From Xylogone sp. PMI_703 (taxonomy: Eukaryota; Ascomycota; Leotiomycetes), in the NCBI GenBank assembly GCA_021399445.1, contig JAJTUQ010000007.1, positions 62,001 through 126,000 of the forward strand: 64,000 bases of DNA. Direction: 5' to 3'. Shown here piece by piece: positions 46,717 to 58,282 of the stretch. The first letter of the stretch is position 1. Each line of letters starts with the position of its first letter. Both the position numbers and the translations under genes were made by a program. The notes under the pieces are model-generated. The model saw only the letters and a list, made by a program, of their open reading frames with translations. It was not told the origin of the DNA and ran no database searches.

Positions 46717-49700
46717 TCTGCGATATTCTACAATTGTTGATGCGGAGATACGTTTCAAAAACTCGTGGTCATAGGGAAGGCATGCAGTTTATACAATTGG
46801 CATGTGCCGACATTACGTGCAGAAAAGAGTGGCCCCTTACTCCCAAGTTCTTATGTGTCCTAGTAAATCTGACAGATCAAGGCCGGGTATGAGGAGAGCA
46901 AATATAGAAGGAGGGGCTTGCTCTTGCACGCATCCAAACTGGCTGTATATGTCCGGGGGACGGCTTAGAGATGATTCGAGACTCGTCCGGGTTTGCAGTG
47001 CCTGTCGATCATGCACCTCATCCTCCGCAGATCAGTAGTGGGCCGCGTACAGTATCCACTGAGGAGAGGCAAATAATTCGTCTCTACTGACGCCAACCTC
47101 GCTGACAGGGCGGAAAACAAGGATATTTGCGAAACAGAAGCGGCAGAGGTAAGAGCTAGAGGACTCCGTTTTAGTTTTACTTTTGATTCGTGTGCGTGAA
47201 TTATCAATTGACCCGCCTTGGGTTGCTTTTGGGGAGCAGCTTCCACTTCAGGGGTAGTGCCGGACTACAGCAAGCTACGGGAAATAAAAGCAACAAGCAC
47301 CAAAAACAAATTCGCGTAGTATATGATAGGATATCTTCTCTCAGTCAATCCAACCACTTTCTAGCAACAATTACACCGCTACTTATAGGTTCTTTCTTTT
47401 TAACGGGTAAGCGGAGGTTGCCATGCAGGGCTTGTCTCAATACCACATGGAGGCCCTGGTTGTATATGGTCTGAAGTATTGAAATTTAGACGCAGTATGC
47501 AGGGGACGATTTCACAACAGCGTGGGACTTATGGTATGTAGGGACATTATTCCTATGTTTGCATGTGTGCGGATAGTTACCACTATTTGACCTGCACATG
47601 AAATCTTAGTTAGTCCCTGGAAAAACTTTGAATTATAGCGTTGTTACAAATGCCATCCTAAGTGGGGAGAAACTTGAGCCGAAAACGATGCGGTATCGGT
47701 CCGTGGAAGTAGGTACCCGTGTTCGCCGTGATACTCCCTCAAAAGCCGAAGACGCCTCTTTCTCATAGCAAAAGCCAGTTCCTTTTGCTCCAATAAGATA
47801 TGTTGCTAGGGATTCGAAGGCTATCTTACAGTAATATACTCCACATAAGTAAGCGAACTACGGTCTCAATCTCTTAATGGCCTTGCTTTTGCTCACTCAA
47901 AATAATCAAACCTCCCTACAGCGTGTTCTACCACGTGAGCCAGCAATTCGAGGATACAAACCAGTATTAACCACTCCTGATCCAATAACTAATAACAGAG
48001 AGCAATTGCTTCTTATCAATGCTGTAACCCCTCTTCAGCACAAAAAGAAAGCATTTACAGAATTCAAGACATCCAATTCTGAATCCTGTCTCACATGTCA
48101 ATTCTGTACATCGTAAGTTCGCTGAGGGTGTCGAGCAGTTTGGGTCTTGGTGCCAGCCTTAACCATGGTGGTGGCAAGCATAGTAATGACGGTGCTTCAA
48201 GCACAGCCAACCGCGGGGCTTTTTCGACTTCCTAATGGCACTTATACTCTTGGCAGGATGCAGTAATTTCTTTTTCCCCAAGCCCTCCCAGCAGATCCTA
48301 AGCTTTGTCGTACATATCTCCGTCCTACCTTACGTTTTAGTCCTGGTCCTTTTTGAAATACTACCACTCACTAATGAGCACCACCGTGGATAGAATTCTT
48401 GTTCGAGTACCCTCAGAATATGCTCCGTAACAATTGCGATAATGTGTGGTCTAAGCCGCAGCCGCTTCCATTCTACGCTAAGGTTGTTCCAAGCGAACCA
48501 ATGCTTTGGGATTTTCATGTTGGTACATCTGCATAAAATTTTACATGTGCATAAAAACAATAAACCTCATTACTGCTATTTCCCATACATAGGGTCCATG
48601 TCCGCAGGACTGCTGATAGTGAAGATCCTCGTATTAGGGTGAGGCAGAATAGCCGACCTCTCTATGGTTGACGTGGTATAAAGCTCTATAAAAATGAATA
48701 TAAATTGACAGACTTCTCTCTATGTAGTTAACTCTGCCCAATTTGTCTACCATCTTAAGTAAAATACTTCATGATTATTTTACCTGCAGTGAAGTCGCAT
48801 TTATGTTTCAAAATGGAAATAGTAGGATTGATAAATTACTTTCCCCATTTAATAATTTGCACTACATGTAATTACTCAGCTTCCTATAAGAATAAAAAAT
48901 GCCGAGGATATAAAGCAATAACAATCACCTTTTTCCTTATTTTATCAGGCCATGCTTTATGATTGATCAATTATAATGAGCGTATGTTTATAGTCGATCA
49001 TTATAAGTCCTCCGCGTCAGGGTGTGCAGGGATGATTTGTAATTATAATATTAGTATCAGAGTCAAGTTGCTACTAATTCTCCCGAAGGCCTATCGATAT
49101 GGCACTGTGCTTATAACTTTTCCGTATCTTATTATCGCTCTGGAACGGATCAACAGAGTTTACTATCAGCTAGAAATTCGGTACAGCCATGATCATTGAA
49201 ATAAGAACGCCCTAGAAGAAGTTTTTAGTTTGTCATGCTCTTATCAATAGATTGTCCTAATTTAACGAAAGCGTTCATGAAGGCCTGAATCGTCCCAACG
49301 CTCTGTGACAGATTATCTTTAGCTGCAGTTATGAAAATCAACCACAGCTGGAGAGTATTAATTCGTGAAAGATAAAGGTAGTAGCGGAACTTACTGAAGT
49401 TCCGGCGAGGCTTTGACTTTTAAAATAGGAAATCTTTGGATGGGCCACGCGAAATAATAATCTAGCCCAACGTTTTCTAAGGGGATGCAGGATCATGCCT
49501 CTTAGTTTCTCAGAGCAATATGTGGTGCGGCTCTGCGGATATGCCTGACCTTCCTGGTCTGGAAATGCTCGAGTTAGCCGTTGAGCTGCTCTCGATGTGG
49601 CTGCTTTCGGATGGCTCAGCCTCACTTCGTTTCCTCTCTTATTGTGCGACCACGCCGGCACTGAAATGTAACTCAAGCCTGTCGTAGCATACTTCTATAA

Positions 49701-49809
49701 GCAATTTCTCGAGAATCAGGGGCATATTGTGTAGTCTCACATAGGAGAAATACTCGTTCTCTTGGGAAGGATTTGGGTGAAGTATCGCCCACATCTTCTG
49801 TCTTGAGCT
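46717..49809. other. Gene-poor stretch
   Basis: About 3.1 kb without a supported gene. Several short frames (46802-47474, 47877-48116, 49338-49676) show no domain pattern. About 48560-49250 is clearly AT-rich. It may be repeat-derived, but I found no paired termini. Confidence 0.5.
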
Positions 49810-50400
49810 ATGGGCTATACGCGGCTCCGTACCACGGGATTAGAGATTAGAGAGAATGAAGAAGCTGTGACAGTAAACACTAGAGCTTTAATTGACAGTA
49901 TACTTGCAAAATATCCAAGAGAATGGACAACACTGCGGGAGCGCATCCTAATGCTGCTGATGCTCAGGCATCGATAGCATAGATTAAATGGGAGACCTTG
50001 CCTTCTACGGAGGCATCTCTTTCAAAGCCTATAGATCATCCTGAATCTCTGAAGCATATTATTAGGAATCAAATTGTATGACGGCTGGTGATGCAGAACA
50101 ATGTTCACCGAGACAGACTGGAAAAGGTTGAAGCGCATCGCTGAGGAAAACCCAGATGAAACCAAAATAGGCGCCTTTGGGGTGGGGTTCTCTAGCATCT
50201 TTGCGGACTGTGAAGAGCCATTGATAATATCAGGTACCGAAGCCATGGACTTCTACTGGAAGGAGAATACTCCATTCACTCGAAGATTCCAGCTCCCGCC
50301 TTCTCCAAAGGTGAGGCGATCGGGAGTGACGTTTGTCCTGACTACCGAAATCGGAAAATACCTGTACCGAATCCACTCTCCACCAGTACGGTCGACTTAA
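49810..50400 (+). pseudogene. Broken N-terminal piece of an Hsp90-like ATPase (DUF3684-type) gene
   Basis: Read with frame changes, the plus strand follows the start of a large fungal family with an Hsp90/sacsin-like ATP-binding domain: MGYTRLRTTGLEIRENEEAV and REWTTLRE, a damaged N-box (NAADAQASIA), IKWETLPSTEAS, then TDWKRLKRIAEENPDETKIG and AFGVGFSSIFADCEEP. Lesions are a frameshift after CTGCGGGAG near 49945, TAG at 49980-49982, TGA at 50079-50081 (Arg in relatives), and another shift near 50100. Family similarity is lost after about 50330; normal members exceed 1000 aa. This is a truncated, decayed copy with no expected product. Confidence 0.75.
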
Positions 50401-51577
50401 TCACCACTATTTGGCCCGGAAACTTAATCTTTAAATCTATTTTACGGACTGAGCTCAATCACTGCACCAATTGGCCTTATCGGAAGTGACCCAAATACAA
50501 CCGCCACTGAATAACAAGAATATATTGCAAATGCAATGAGAAGTATTAAGCATTTGAATAGCCTATAACAAGTTAAGTTGTGGGATGGTTATAAATACAG
50601 TACTGTAATTGTAGGCTGTACCGAATGACGGCCCAGTACAGTAACGCGAACAAAGCTTTGTCACGTAAACAGACAACGCGGATCTCCTAAGGACTCTTCC
50701 GGGCCGCCCGCAACCGCCACGAGGGATGCCACTGGAGTTTAAAAAATGGAGCCAGCTAAAGCAACAGGCCTCACAGAATCTGTCGGTGCCATCGGGGCAG
50801 GTCGAAACCATCGAAGGCTTATGAAAGATTCACTATCGGCAGGTCATTTGTGTACGACAGAATCAACAGCAGGGACAAGCTGTGGGTATGAATCCGGCTC
50901 AGTTAGGTCAGCCCGAGGAGGGCGGTGGTAAAATTGATTTACCAATCACACAACCGGTGGATTTTTTTTCCGAGTGGTGAAATGATGCGTTACCCATTGT
51001 TATGACGGATCTCAGGCTAGGCTATTTGCCGCAATATGCCTTTCGGCAACAGTGCTTGGTTCTGAGATAATGCTACGTACCTCACGGAGCGTGTAACGCA
51101 TTGGGCCAACTTTTCCTGTCATTAACCCCCCATGCAGTGCTGTAAACGGCCTGTAATTTCATTTCACTTGATGCTGCTTAGTCTGGCGTATGGGATTGGT
51201 TATATCAGGACTAGAAAATTCGCAGCCTGATGCTCAGTGGGTGTAAAAGCGGCGTGAACGAGGGATGTATCCCCCTGCAGATTGTTGGTGGCTTCAGCCT
51301 TGCCTTGTACAATTCATTTGAAGGCTATGGATATAATCAATGATTGGCCTTGGAAACCCAATGACCCGCTTTGCTCAGGGAAGGATATGTTGCAGCATGT
51401 GTGGTATGATGCAACTCAATAAAGCCAATCAACGGCAAGTACGATTAGGTACATTCATTTATACCCCTTTCTTCCTCTCTCGATCGGTATCTTAGAACTT
51501 CGATACGTACGCCTACTTGGTATTCACTCACACCATCACGTCCGTCACTATCCATCAACTACAAGCAACTATAATTT
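50401..51577. other. Spacer after the pseudogene
   Basis: No supported gene. A TATACCCC followed by a pyrimidine-rich run (CTTTCTTCCTCTCTC) at about 51459-51480 may be the promoter of the aspartic-protease-like gene. Confidence 0.5.
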
Positions 51578-53224
51578 ATGGCCATAATTGTGTCATTCGC
51601 CCTCTGGTTTTCATTTATCACGACTGCCTTAGGAAATGGACATAGTGATGAGATCGGCATTGATCCGCGGGTACGGCCTCGCTCCGAACGCAAAATTATC
51701 GATGTTCCAGTCTATGCTGATACCAAGGTTCCTAAGTGTATGCTCTAAATACATTATTCACATACTGACTGTTCACTAGGATCTGGACCTCTTTCTTTAT
51801 TTTGTGAATACCACTCTTGGAACTTCTGAACAAACAGAGAGTTTGTGGTTGGATTTCACCTGGGGCGATACCTTCATTGACACTAAGTGTAAACACTCCG
51901 TACGTTGGAACTATTACTTCGCTAGCATACTAACTGCTCGTTAGACAACTGCACAGCATCCTCCAGTTGCACTTCCAACGTAGGATACTTCAACCAATCT
52001 ATCGGGCCCGGAGAATACGTTGGGGGACCTTACTCCCGAGATCTATTCAAGATCGATAGCGCAAATATCAGCATTGCAGATTTTCAGTTCGCGCAGCCAA
52101 CGAGTTCCCCAAAATGGACCATATTTGACCAGGGAAGAATTGGTCTTGGACCTCTGACAAACGAAGGGAATTTCACCGACTATCAATACCCCAACTTTGT
52201 TCAATCACTTATCAATGAGGGACTGATCAACAGCTATGCCTACAGCATTTACATAGACGAGCTAAACAGCTCGAGTGGACATCTTTTACTGGGCGGGGTG
52301 AATGGAGACACACTACAGACACCGCTTGTTACTTTTGATACCGCTATTCAGGATTTCCCCTTGCCCCTAGGATACCAGTCTCAGATTACACTTCAAAAGC
52401 TGTCAATTACTCTTGAAAACGAATCTCCAATACAAATCGGATCGAATATTCCCGTCATCCTCACCTCAACCTATGTGACCGCTTTTACCGCTAATATTTA
52501 CAAGCCGCTTTTGGCTGCGATCGGAGCGATTAACTACAATCCTGACGCTTTACCAATAGATATTTGGGAACAGATCCAAGTTCCATGTTCTCTACAAACT
52601 AATAGCTCTACGATTGATTTTACCTTTAGTAATGAGTTAGAGGTCAAGGTTCCCTTGCGAGAGCTGATTGACTTATACGAACTAGACGACACAGACAACA
52701 CAGACGCCTGCTATTTCCAATTTTTAGTGAGCTCTATGAGTAATGGTGAGAATAACCTTGGGTTTGACGTCATGAAACGGTTGGTAACGGTGTTTGATTA
52801 CACCAATATGCAAATTTCTTTGGGTCTCAACTCTTTTCAGCCCGGAAGTAATAATTGGGTTGAGATTCCACTTGAGGGACTCAGTAAAATGTCGATAGGA
52901 CCTCCATCTAATTCTTCCAAGGTGCCTTTGAGAATTGGTCTTGGAGTTGGTCTTGGGATTGGAATACCGCTGTTTCTGCTGACCTGCGGGTTTACATGGC
53001 GAGTCTACAGTAGGAAGCGAAAACGACAAATTCTAGACGAGTACACCGGCAAGGGTGAGCTTCCAGCTAATGGGATAAGGTCAAATGGAGCAGATAACGT
53101 GGCAGTCCAAAATCTTTATGAAGTAAGAGAACTGGAGGCTACACACGGTGTTTCAGAAGCCGTCACTTCTCATCAAGATCATGGGAAGCTTACTCACGCT
53201 GTTGTTGAATTACCGGTCGATTAA
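51578..53224 (+). CDS. Membrane-anchored aspartic-protease-fold protein lacking catalytic motifs
   Basis: Three exons (51578-51727, 51780-51888, 51945-53224) give 512 aa. There is a signal peptide (AIIVSFALWFSFITTALG), then a pepsin-like (A1) bilobal domain: VNTTLGTSEQTESLWLD, the Cys-rich loop CTASSSSC, GRIGLGP, YPNFVQSLINEGLINSYAYS and GHLLLGGVNGD. Where active enzymes have DTGSS, this protein has Asp75-Phe-Thr-Trp-Gly; where the second DSG lies it has Thr260-Ser-Thr. The second catalytic Asp is therefore gone and the first site is disrupted. A transmembrane helix at about 415-440 and a basic, then acidic, cytoplasmic tail follow. It is probably a surface protein that binds rather than cuts. 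The frame is fully open, so it does not look like a pseudogene. Confidence 0.8.
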
Positions 53225-53712
53225 TGGTTCAAAATTGAATTGGATTGTAACAGGTACGACTGTACATAGAATCTTAACATATGGAAAATAATATGGGAGT
53301 ATCTCGGAATTCAGGAGCTATGATACCGTCTGCATAAGTGCAAGTCCCTCATCGCTACACACACATTCCAGAGAGTTGGATCGAGGTTGGGGCAGTAATG
53401 CAATATGAAATCTACTACTTACTTCGTCTTAACGAAACAATACTCCTTCCGAGAATTGAATATTGAAACCTAAAGATATCAAATTTGTGAAATAATATGT
53501 ACGGCAATAGAAGGACCTGGAAATTAAATTGAGGAAACAAAATTTATATCTCATATGCTCATTTGACACTCTAGGATAAAGAGACTGCAAATGTCTCATT
53601 AGCGTCAAAGAACATGGATATATTTTTTCGAGGCCTTATCCATTGTAACTACGTTAGGTACACGCCACTTATATAACAAGACAAAATCCCACACCGAATC
53701 ATGAAATAACCT
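53225..53712. other. Convergent spacer
   Basis: About 490 bp between the 3' ends of the protease-like and cyclase genes. Nothing recognised. Confidence 0.5.
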
Positions 53713-54516
53713 TTAAACTTCCACTATCGCGAGCGGACGAACCGGAGAACCAGTCGCGCCAACTAGCTTCAGCGGAGAAAGAATGAACAAAAATTCCTTG
53801 ACTTTATCTCTCGACAACTCCTCCAAATCCATTACTTCGATGATATGAATGCCACTTTCCCAAAGAAGGATCCCATGACACGGTCTTTGATTGAAATTCG
53901 GCCCCAGCTGTATAACATCAAATGTTATTGTATCTGCTCCAGCTGCACGTACTCCATGCGCTGCCAGCCACTTTCCTCCACTTTCACTAATACCAGGAAC
54001 CCCCGTCGATTCCCCGAGAAAGGCAGTTGCATCACTATACTGTTGGATCCATCCCGTACGAATTAGTGCAACATCCCCTTTTCTTAAAGGCGTGTCCCCT
54101 AGTGCTTCCTCCAGATCCTTATCAGTGATACCATACCCGGCTTCAAGCCTTGTTGCGCCTTTCAGTGCCGGGATATCGAGAAAGACGCCTCTACAAATCA
54201 TGGGCTCGATAGTCTCGGCGCCCATTACCTTGAAAATTCCTCCTTGGCATGCATCAGCAGCAGGTACACCTCCATGTAGAATTCCTTTATTTCCCACGTG
54301 GCAGAGAGCATCTATGTGGGTTCCTACGTGGTCTCCTGTTACAATGAGTGCATTTGCTGCAGTTCCTCCCTTCCCCGTACGATCAACATCCCCATGCCGT
54401 CGAGCTAACGCCATTGAATATGGAGTATGGCTTTTTGAAGCAGCCATCCCATTTCTCATTGGCACCGAAAGATCATATACACGCGTCTCGCATTGTAAGG
54501 CTTCAAGGAGCTTCAT
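53713..54516 (-). CDS. Metal-dependent cyclase / kynurenine-formamidase-like hydrolase
   Basis: Intronless, 267 aa. It matches the putative cyclase family (PF04199): N-terminal VYDLSVPMRNGM and the metal-binding signature HxGTHxDxxxH at His63, His67, Asp69 and His73 (GDHVGTHIDALCHVG). Later segments are KGDVALIRTGW, GADTITFDVIQLG and the closing LPL-type SPLKLVGATGSPVRPLAIV. Relatives hydrolyse formyl-kynurenine, isatin or cyclic amides with a metal ion. The substrate is not determinable here. There is no signal peptide, so it is cytosolic. The frame is intact. Confidence 0.88.
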   Translation of the reverse strand: MKLLEALQCETRVYDLSVPMRNGMAASKSHTPYSMALARRHGDVDRTGKGGTAANALIVTGDHVGTHIDALCHVGNKGILHGGVPAADACQGGIFKVMGAETIEPMICRGVFLDIPALKGATRLEAGYGITDKDLEEALGDTPLRKGDVALIRTGWIQQYSDATAFLGESTGVPGISESGGKWLAAHGVRAAGADTITFDVIQLGPNFNQRPCHGILLWESGIHIIEVMDLEELSRDKVKEFLFILSPLKLVGATGSPVRPLAIVEV

Positions 54517-55896
54517 ATTGGCGAATGGAGAAATCTCAATTTATTTCTTGGGACAATGGAACAATTTTGCCGAACTTCTTAATACTTAACCACAGAATTA
54601 CTTATATTTGTACCGTTAAATCATCATAATGAGAGTCTGTCACTGTTAGTTTAGAAACTCCAGCGCCTCAGCGATATCGCAATAAGCTAGTGAAAGAGAA
54701 TCGCTCATTAGGAGACATTTTGCATTAGCTAGTAGAGTAAAATAAATTGAAGCTGTAACCAGGTCAATGGAGTCTAGATGATCAACTAGCAGAAACAACC
54801 AGGCCTTGCTCAATCTCAGCCTATCTCCTCTTCATTAGGTTTCCAACCCCAAAGGCGCTCGTTCATATCGGATCTCACTTACCCTTTTTCAAATATATAC
54901 ATGAATTTTAGTTACAGGGAAGTCAGAGAATTGCATTAAAGAACATATTCGATTCGTTAGTCGCACATCTTAGGCTCCTCACTGGCGGGGATCTTATGAG
55001 CCCTATTTCGCAATAAAGATCTTGAGCCCCACATGCCTGCCAAACTATTTTCAGTGCAATCTCTAGATTCTAGCATAATACGGAGAAAATATTACTTCAT
55101 GGGGCTGATTATTACGGGATCAGTGCTAGCTTATCCCCGACGGATCTAGATCGTGCTAGTGTATCAATATATGAAGCATCAATAGTTTTTGATACTATTT
55201 TTGAGAGATTAGCTAGATGTTATAAATGTCTTGCAAAATGTGTGCGGAAAGTATATTTAAGGTTTCTGTATATCCTGCCTCATTTACTTAGTGTTACAAA
55301 GGATCGATCACCCATTTGAAGGACGTTGTTGAAATCAAATGCCATAATCATCAGTATCACAGTCACCAAACAACTCATGGTACGTTCCAGTCACTAGTGA
55401 CAACGTCATGCATGGAATTATTGAATAGCACGCGACATGTCGAACCATCTATGGGGGTAGTTTCATATTAGGCAGCAGACTTGTAAATTCAGGGGTAAGT
55501 TTGCCGGGTTGCGGGGGCATTGCTAAATCGCAATGGCTCACTCATTCAGAGATTTGCGGGAGCAACAATGAATGGGCCAGCAGGTGGTCTCCAAGGGGGG
55601 ACTACCATATGTAGTAAGCTCTAGCTTAAAGAACCTTATTGTAGACAGTTATTAGTAGCTGATATAGCTGAATATGCATACGCCAATAAACACTATAGTT
55701 TCCGATTTTTAATCTAGAAAACTCCTAAAGATCGGCCGTTATAGCCTAATCTGATATCGCCGTACTTCTGCGACAAACAATATCATCAACCATAAATATA
55801 TATTCCGGATGAGCGAAGTTCTAGTTCATAATTGAACGGTCATCATCCACAATTAGACACTCGTATCACTTGCAGATACTCTGACCGGGCCTTCAT
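54517..55896. other. Non-coding spacer
   Basis: About 1.4 kb between the cyclase start and the 3' end of the Zn2Cys6 gene. No gene or repeat recognised. Confidence 0.5.
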
Positions 55897-57564
55897 CTAC
55901 GGATAAGGTGCCGCAAATTTCCAATCAAACCCGTCGAGGATGGATATTTGATTGTCTTGTACCAGGCCTTCAGACCTGTTCTCTACGAATATTCTCAGCA
56001 AGTCATACATCATCGAAAGACCCATCCGTGACATGATTGGCGGCGAGAGTTTCTTGTCTTCCAGATGGAGCAGGTCCTGCAACCTCTGGCAGACCTTGTG
56101 GTTTATGTCGTCAGGAGAAGTCGCAATGCTGCTTAAGGCTTGTCGAACATGCTGGATCTTATCCTCAAGGACTTCACGCTGAGCGCTCTGTGATGATCTT
56201 AGTATCTTGACAAGGACGAATGCAGCGTAACAAATGGCTCTTCGGAAGGAGTAAGGGGAGATATTGAGATTTCTGTCGTAGCAGAGCTCGATAAGCTCGC
56301 AGGCATCTTCTTCTGCTCTTTTGATGATCTGAAGAAGATCGGTCGACATGGGCATATCGTCGAGCAATCCAAACGACCATAACTGTAGTCTCACGGTGAG
56401 AAACGAGACCTTAACCACGTCATTCATCTGGCCCAGTCGTTCTTGCAGTGAAGAGAACTGTTCACCCCAATGTTGAATCGCGTCGAGCCGTGCACCAGGC
56501 TCTAGCATCCCTGAAGCCGTTGCGCCACTGGTTGATATTGCCATTGTAGACCGTGTCTGCAGGTCATACACTTGGTAAAGCCATAACAGATTGGCATCAA
56601 CAGCTGGATGCTGTAAAGCTTTGTGCACACTCGGGCTTGTAGGGATAGTCGGGGGTAGCCCAGTGTGAGCCGCTTGCGTGTAGTTGATGATAAGGCAGGC
56701 TAACCAAGTAGTCAGTCTGATCTCACTATCCCCAGCCGGGGCAAGGTTCTTATCTCCATTGAGATGTGAGTGAGATTGAGTTGGGCAGTGGAGTCCTAAT
56801 TGGAGGCCCATCTGCACTGCAATTCCGCTATAGAAGAGAGAAGGATCTTCTCCGAGGCTTGATATTGGGAAAGGCCAGATACAAAGTATCAGGAGAGCTT
56901 GAACCGTTTCAATAGAGCGGTGAAAAGAGTGAAGCGCATCAGCAACCATGGCTTTGATCATAGGCGCTAGTAAAAGACGTATTTCCCAGTTAGAAGTAAC
57001 AGCACAGATTACCCAAAATAGTAACGGGCACTCAGCATATATGTCCTCATGTGAATGCGTCCTCATTTTGAAGGGTAGGTGTTGATGGCACCGAGCAAAG
57101 TATCTCCTGAAGCACTCACCCACCTGACTGCCCGAAAGCCCAACATTTCCAAGAATTCTATATGCAGTAGAGGAAGCAACGCTACCGTCCCGTATTATTG
57201 GGCTTGATGTCTGAGCTAATATCAAGGCATCTGGAGTAGGATACAGAGCCACGGAATCTTTGGGTGTTTCAGCCAATTGAGGTTGCCAGCTGTCGGTACT
57301 CGGCGGTATGGAAGCTGGAAAAGGACTATTAGCAGCTGTGTCCAGAAGTGCTTGCCGCAGCTGCTCAATCTCCGATGACATCTGTTGGATGCGTTTGGCC
57401 TTTGAAGTGCGCTTGAAGGAGGCGTCAAAGACACAGGGGTAATTGTGAGCCCGACAGCGTGAGCATGCTCCTGTCTCGCCGCTCCCGGCTCCAGGCCCGT
57501 CACAGCGAGCCTTCCATTGCCTGCATTTTGTGCAAGCTTTGGCTTTCATTGCGAAAACAGGCAA
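55897..57564 (-). CDS. Zn(II)2Cys6 fungal transcription factor, intronless
   Basis: Single exon, 555 aa. The zinc cluster is at residues 11-44: Cys11-x2-Cys14-x6-Cys21-x12-Cys34-x2-Cys37-x6-Cys44, with a Gly-rich loop of 12 between the halves as in Leu3-like proteins. A short coiled coil follows (IQQMSSEIEQLRQALLDTA, about 59-77). The middle homology region includes GECFRRYFARCHQHLPF, ETVQALLILCIWPFP and MGLQLGLHCPTQ. The start may be Met1 or Met6; both precede the zinc cluster. It lies next to the cyclase and DUF7704 genes. Targets are unknown. Confidence 0.9.
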   Translation of the reverse strand: MPVFAMKAKACTKCRQWKARCDGPGAGSGETGACSRCRAHNYPCVFDASFKRTSKAKRIQQMSSEIEQLRQALLDTAANSPFPASIPPSTDSWQPQLAETPKDSVALYPTPDALILAQTSSPIIRDGSVASSTAYRILGNVGLSGSQVGECFRRYFARCHQHLPFKMRTHSHEDIYAECPLLFWVICAVTSNWEIRLLLAPMIKAMVADALHSFHRSIETVQALLILCIWPFPISSLGEDPSLFYSGIAVQMGLQLGLHCPTQSHSHLNGDKNLAPAGDSEIRLTTWLACLIINYTQAAHTGLPPTIPTSPSVHKALQHPAVDANLLWLYQVYDLQTRSTMAISTSGATASGMLEPGARLDAIQHWGEQFSSLQERLGQMNDVVKVSFLTVRLQLWSFGLLDDMPMSTDLLQIIKRAEEDACELIELCYDRNLNISPYSFRRAICYAAFVLVKILRSSQSAQREVLEDKIQHVRQALSSIATSPDDINHKVCQRLQDLLHLEDKKLSPPIMSRMGLSMMYDLLRIFVENRSEGLVQDNQISILDGFDWKFAAPYP

Positions 57565-58282
57565 TTATCAGCCTCAAGATAGTGAGATAAGAGCAGAACT
57601 CCCACTTCCAGTGGATACTCAGTATTTCGGAATCAGGAAGGCGTTCGTTATGTGGAGGCAGGCGGACTCGCACTTGAGGACGTGGTATCCAGTGCTAAAT
57701 ACGCACTTCTGCCAACACTGGATTCTGAGAAAAGGAGTAGCGAAAGGCGGGGTCAAATTAATCCAGAAATAATAGTTAATTTGATTTCTCCTGCCTCTCC
57801 GAGGTTGGATGTAAAACTGTGTACCATTCACCACGTGAATACCATAGCTGTATCATTGCGAGTGGCATTCCGAGGGACATTGCGATATCGCAATACTAAA
57901 CCCAAGGCAGTTTAGATGCCCAGTCATCCCAATGAGAACAAGAACATCTACTCTGAAAGCTAATTAATAAAATAAAGAATCAACTAAATCTATTCAATCT
58001 ACAATAATCTAATAATCCAATCGATAAAGGCTGTTACTTGAAGCTTGAATAATGAATAGCTTCAGAGCAAGATGGATGAAGAAGGCGGTCTGCTAAAAAG
58101 AGAAACCGGGGATCCCGAAGCCTTCCCGGGCTTATGAGCTTATGTACTGTACCTCCATCACTTCTGGAGACTGCTGACCAAAAATACTACTCTATCGTAT
58201 TCTAAGAGCTTTTGACCAAGCCGTGACCATAAACCCTATATACTCTAGAAATTAGAAAAGAATAGCCCTAGAATAAAATACA
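57565..58282. other. Divergent spacer
   Basis: The shared upstream region of the Zn2Cys6 gene (minus) and DUF7704-like gene (plus), about 720 bp. No gene; a TATATACTCTAG lies near 58236, about 45 bases before the DUF7704-like start. Confidence 0.5.

Noticed and set aside
47877..48116. 79-codon open frame as a small secreted or nuclear protein
   Set aside because: No signal peptide, domain, promoter or splice evidence.
49338..49676. 112-codon minus-strand frame in the gene-poor region
   Set aside because: Basic and low in recognisable pattern; no homologous motif could be named.
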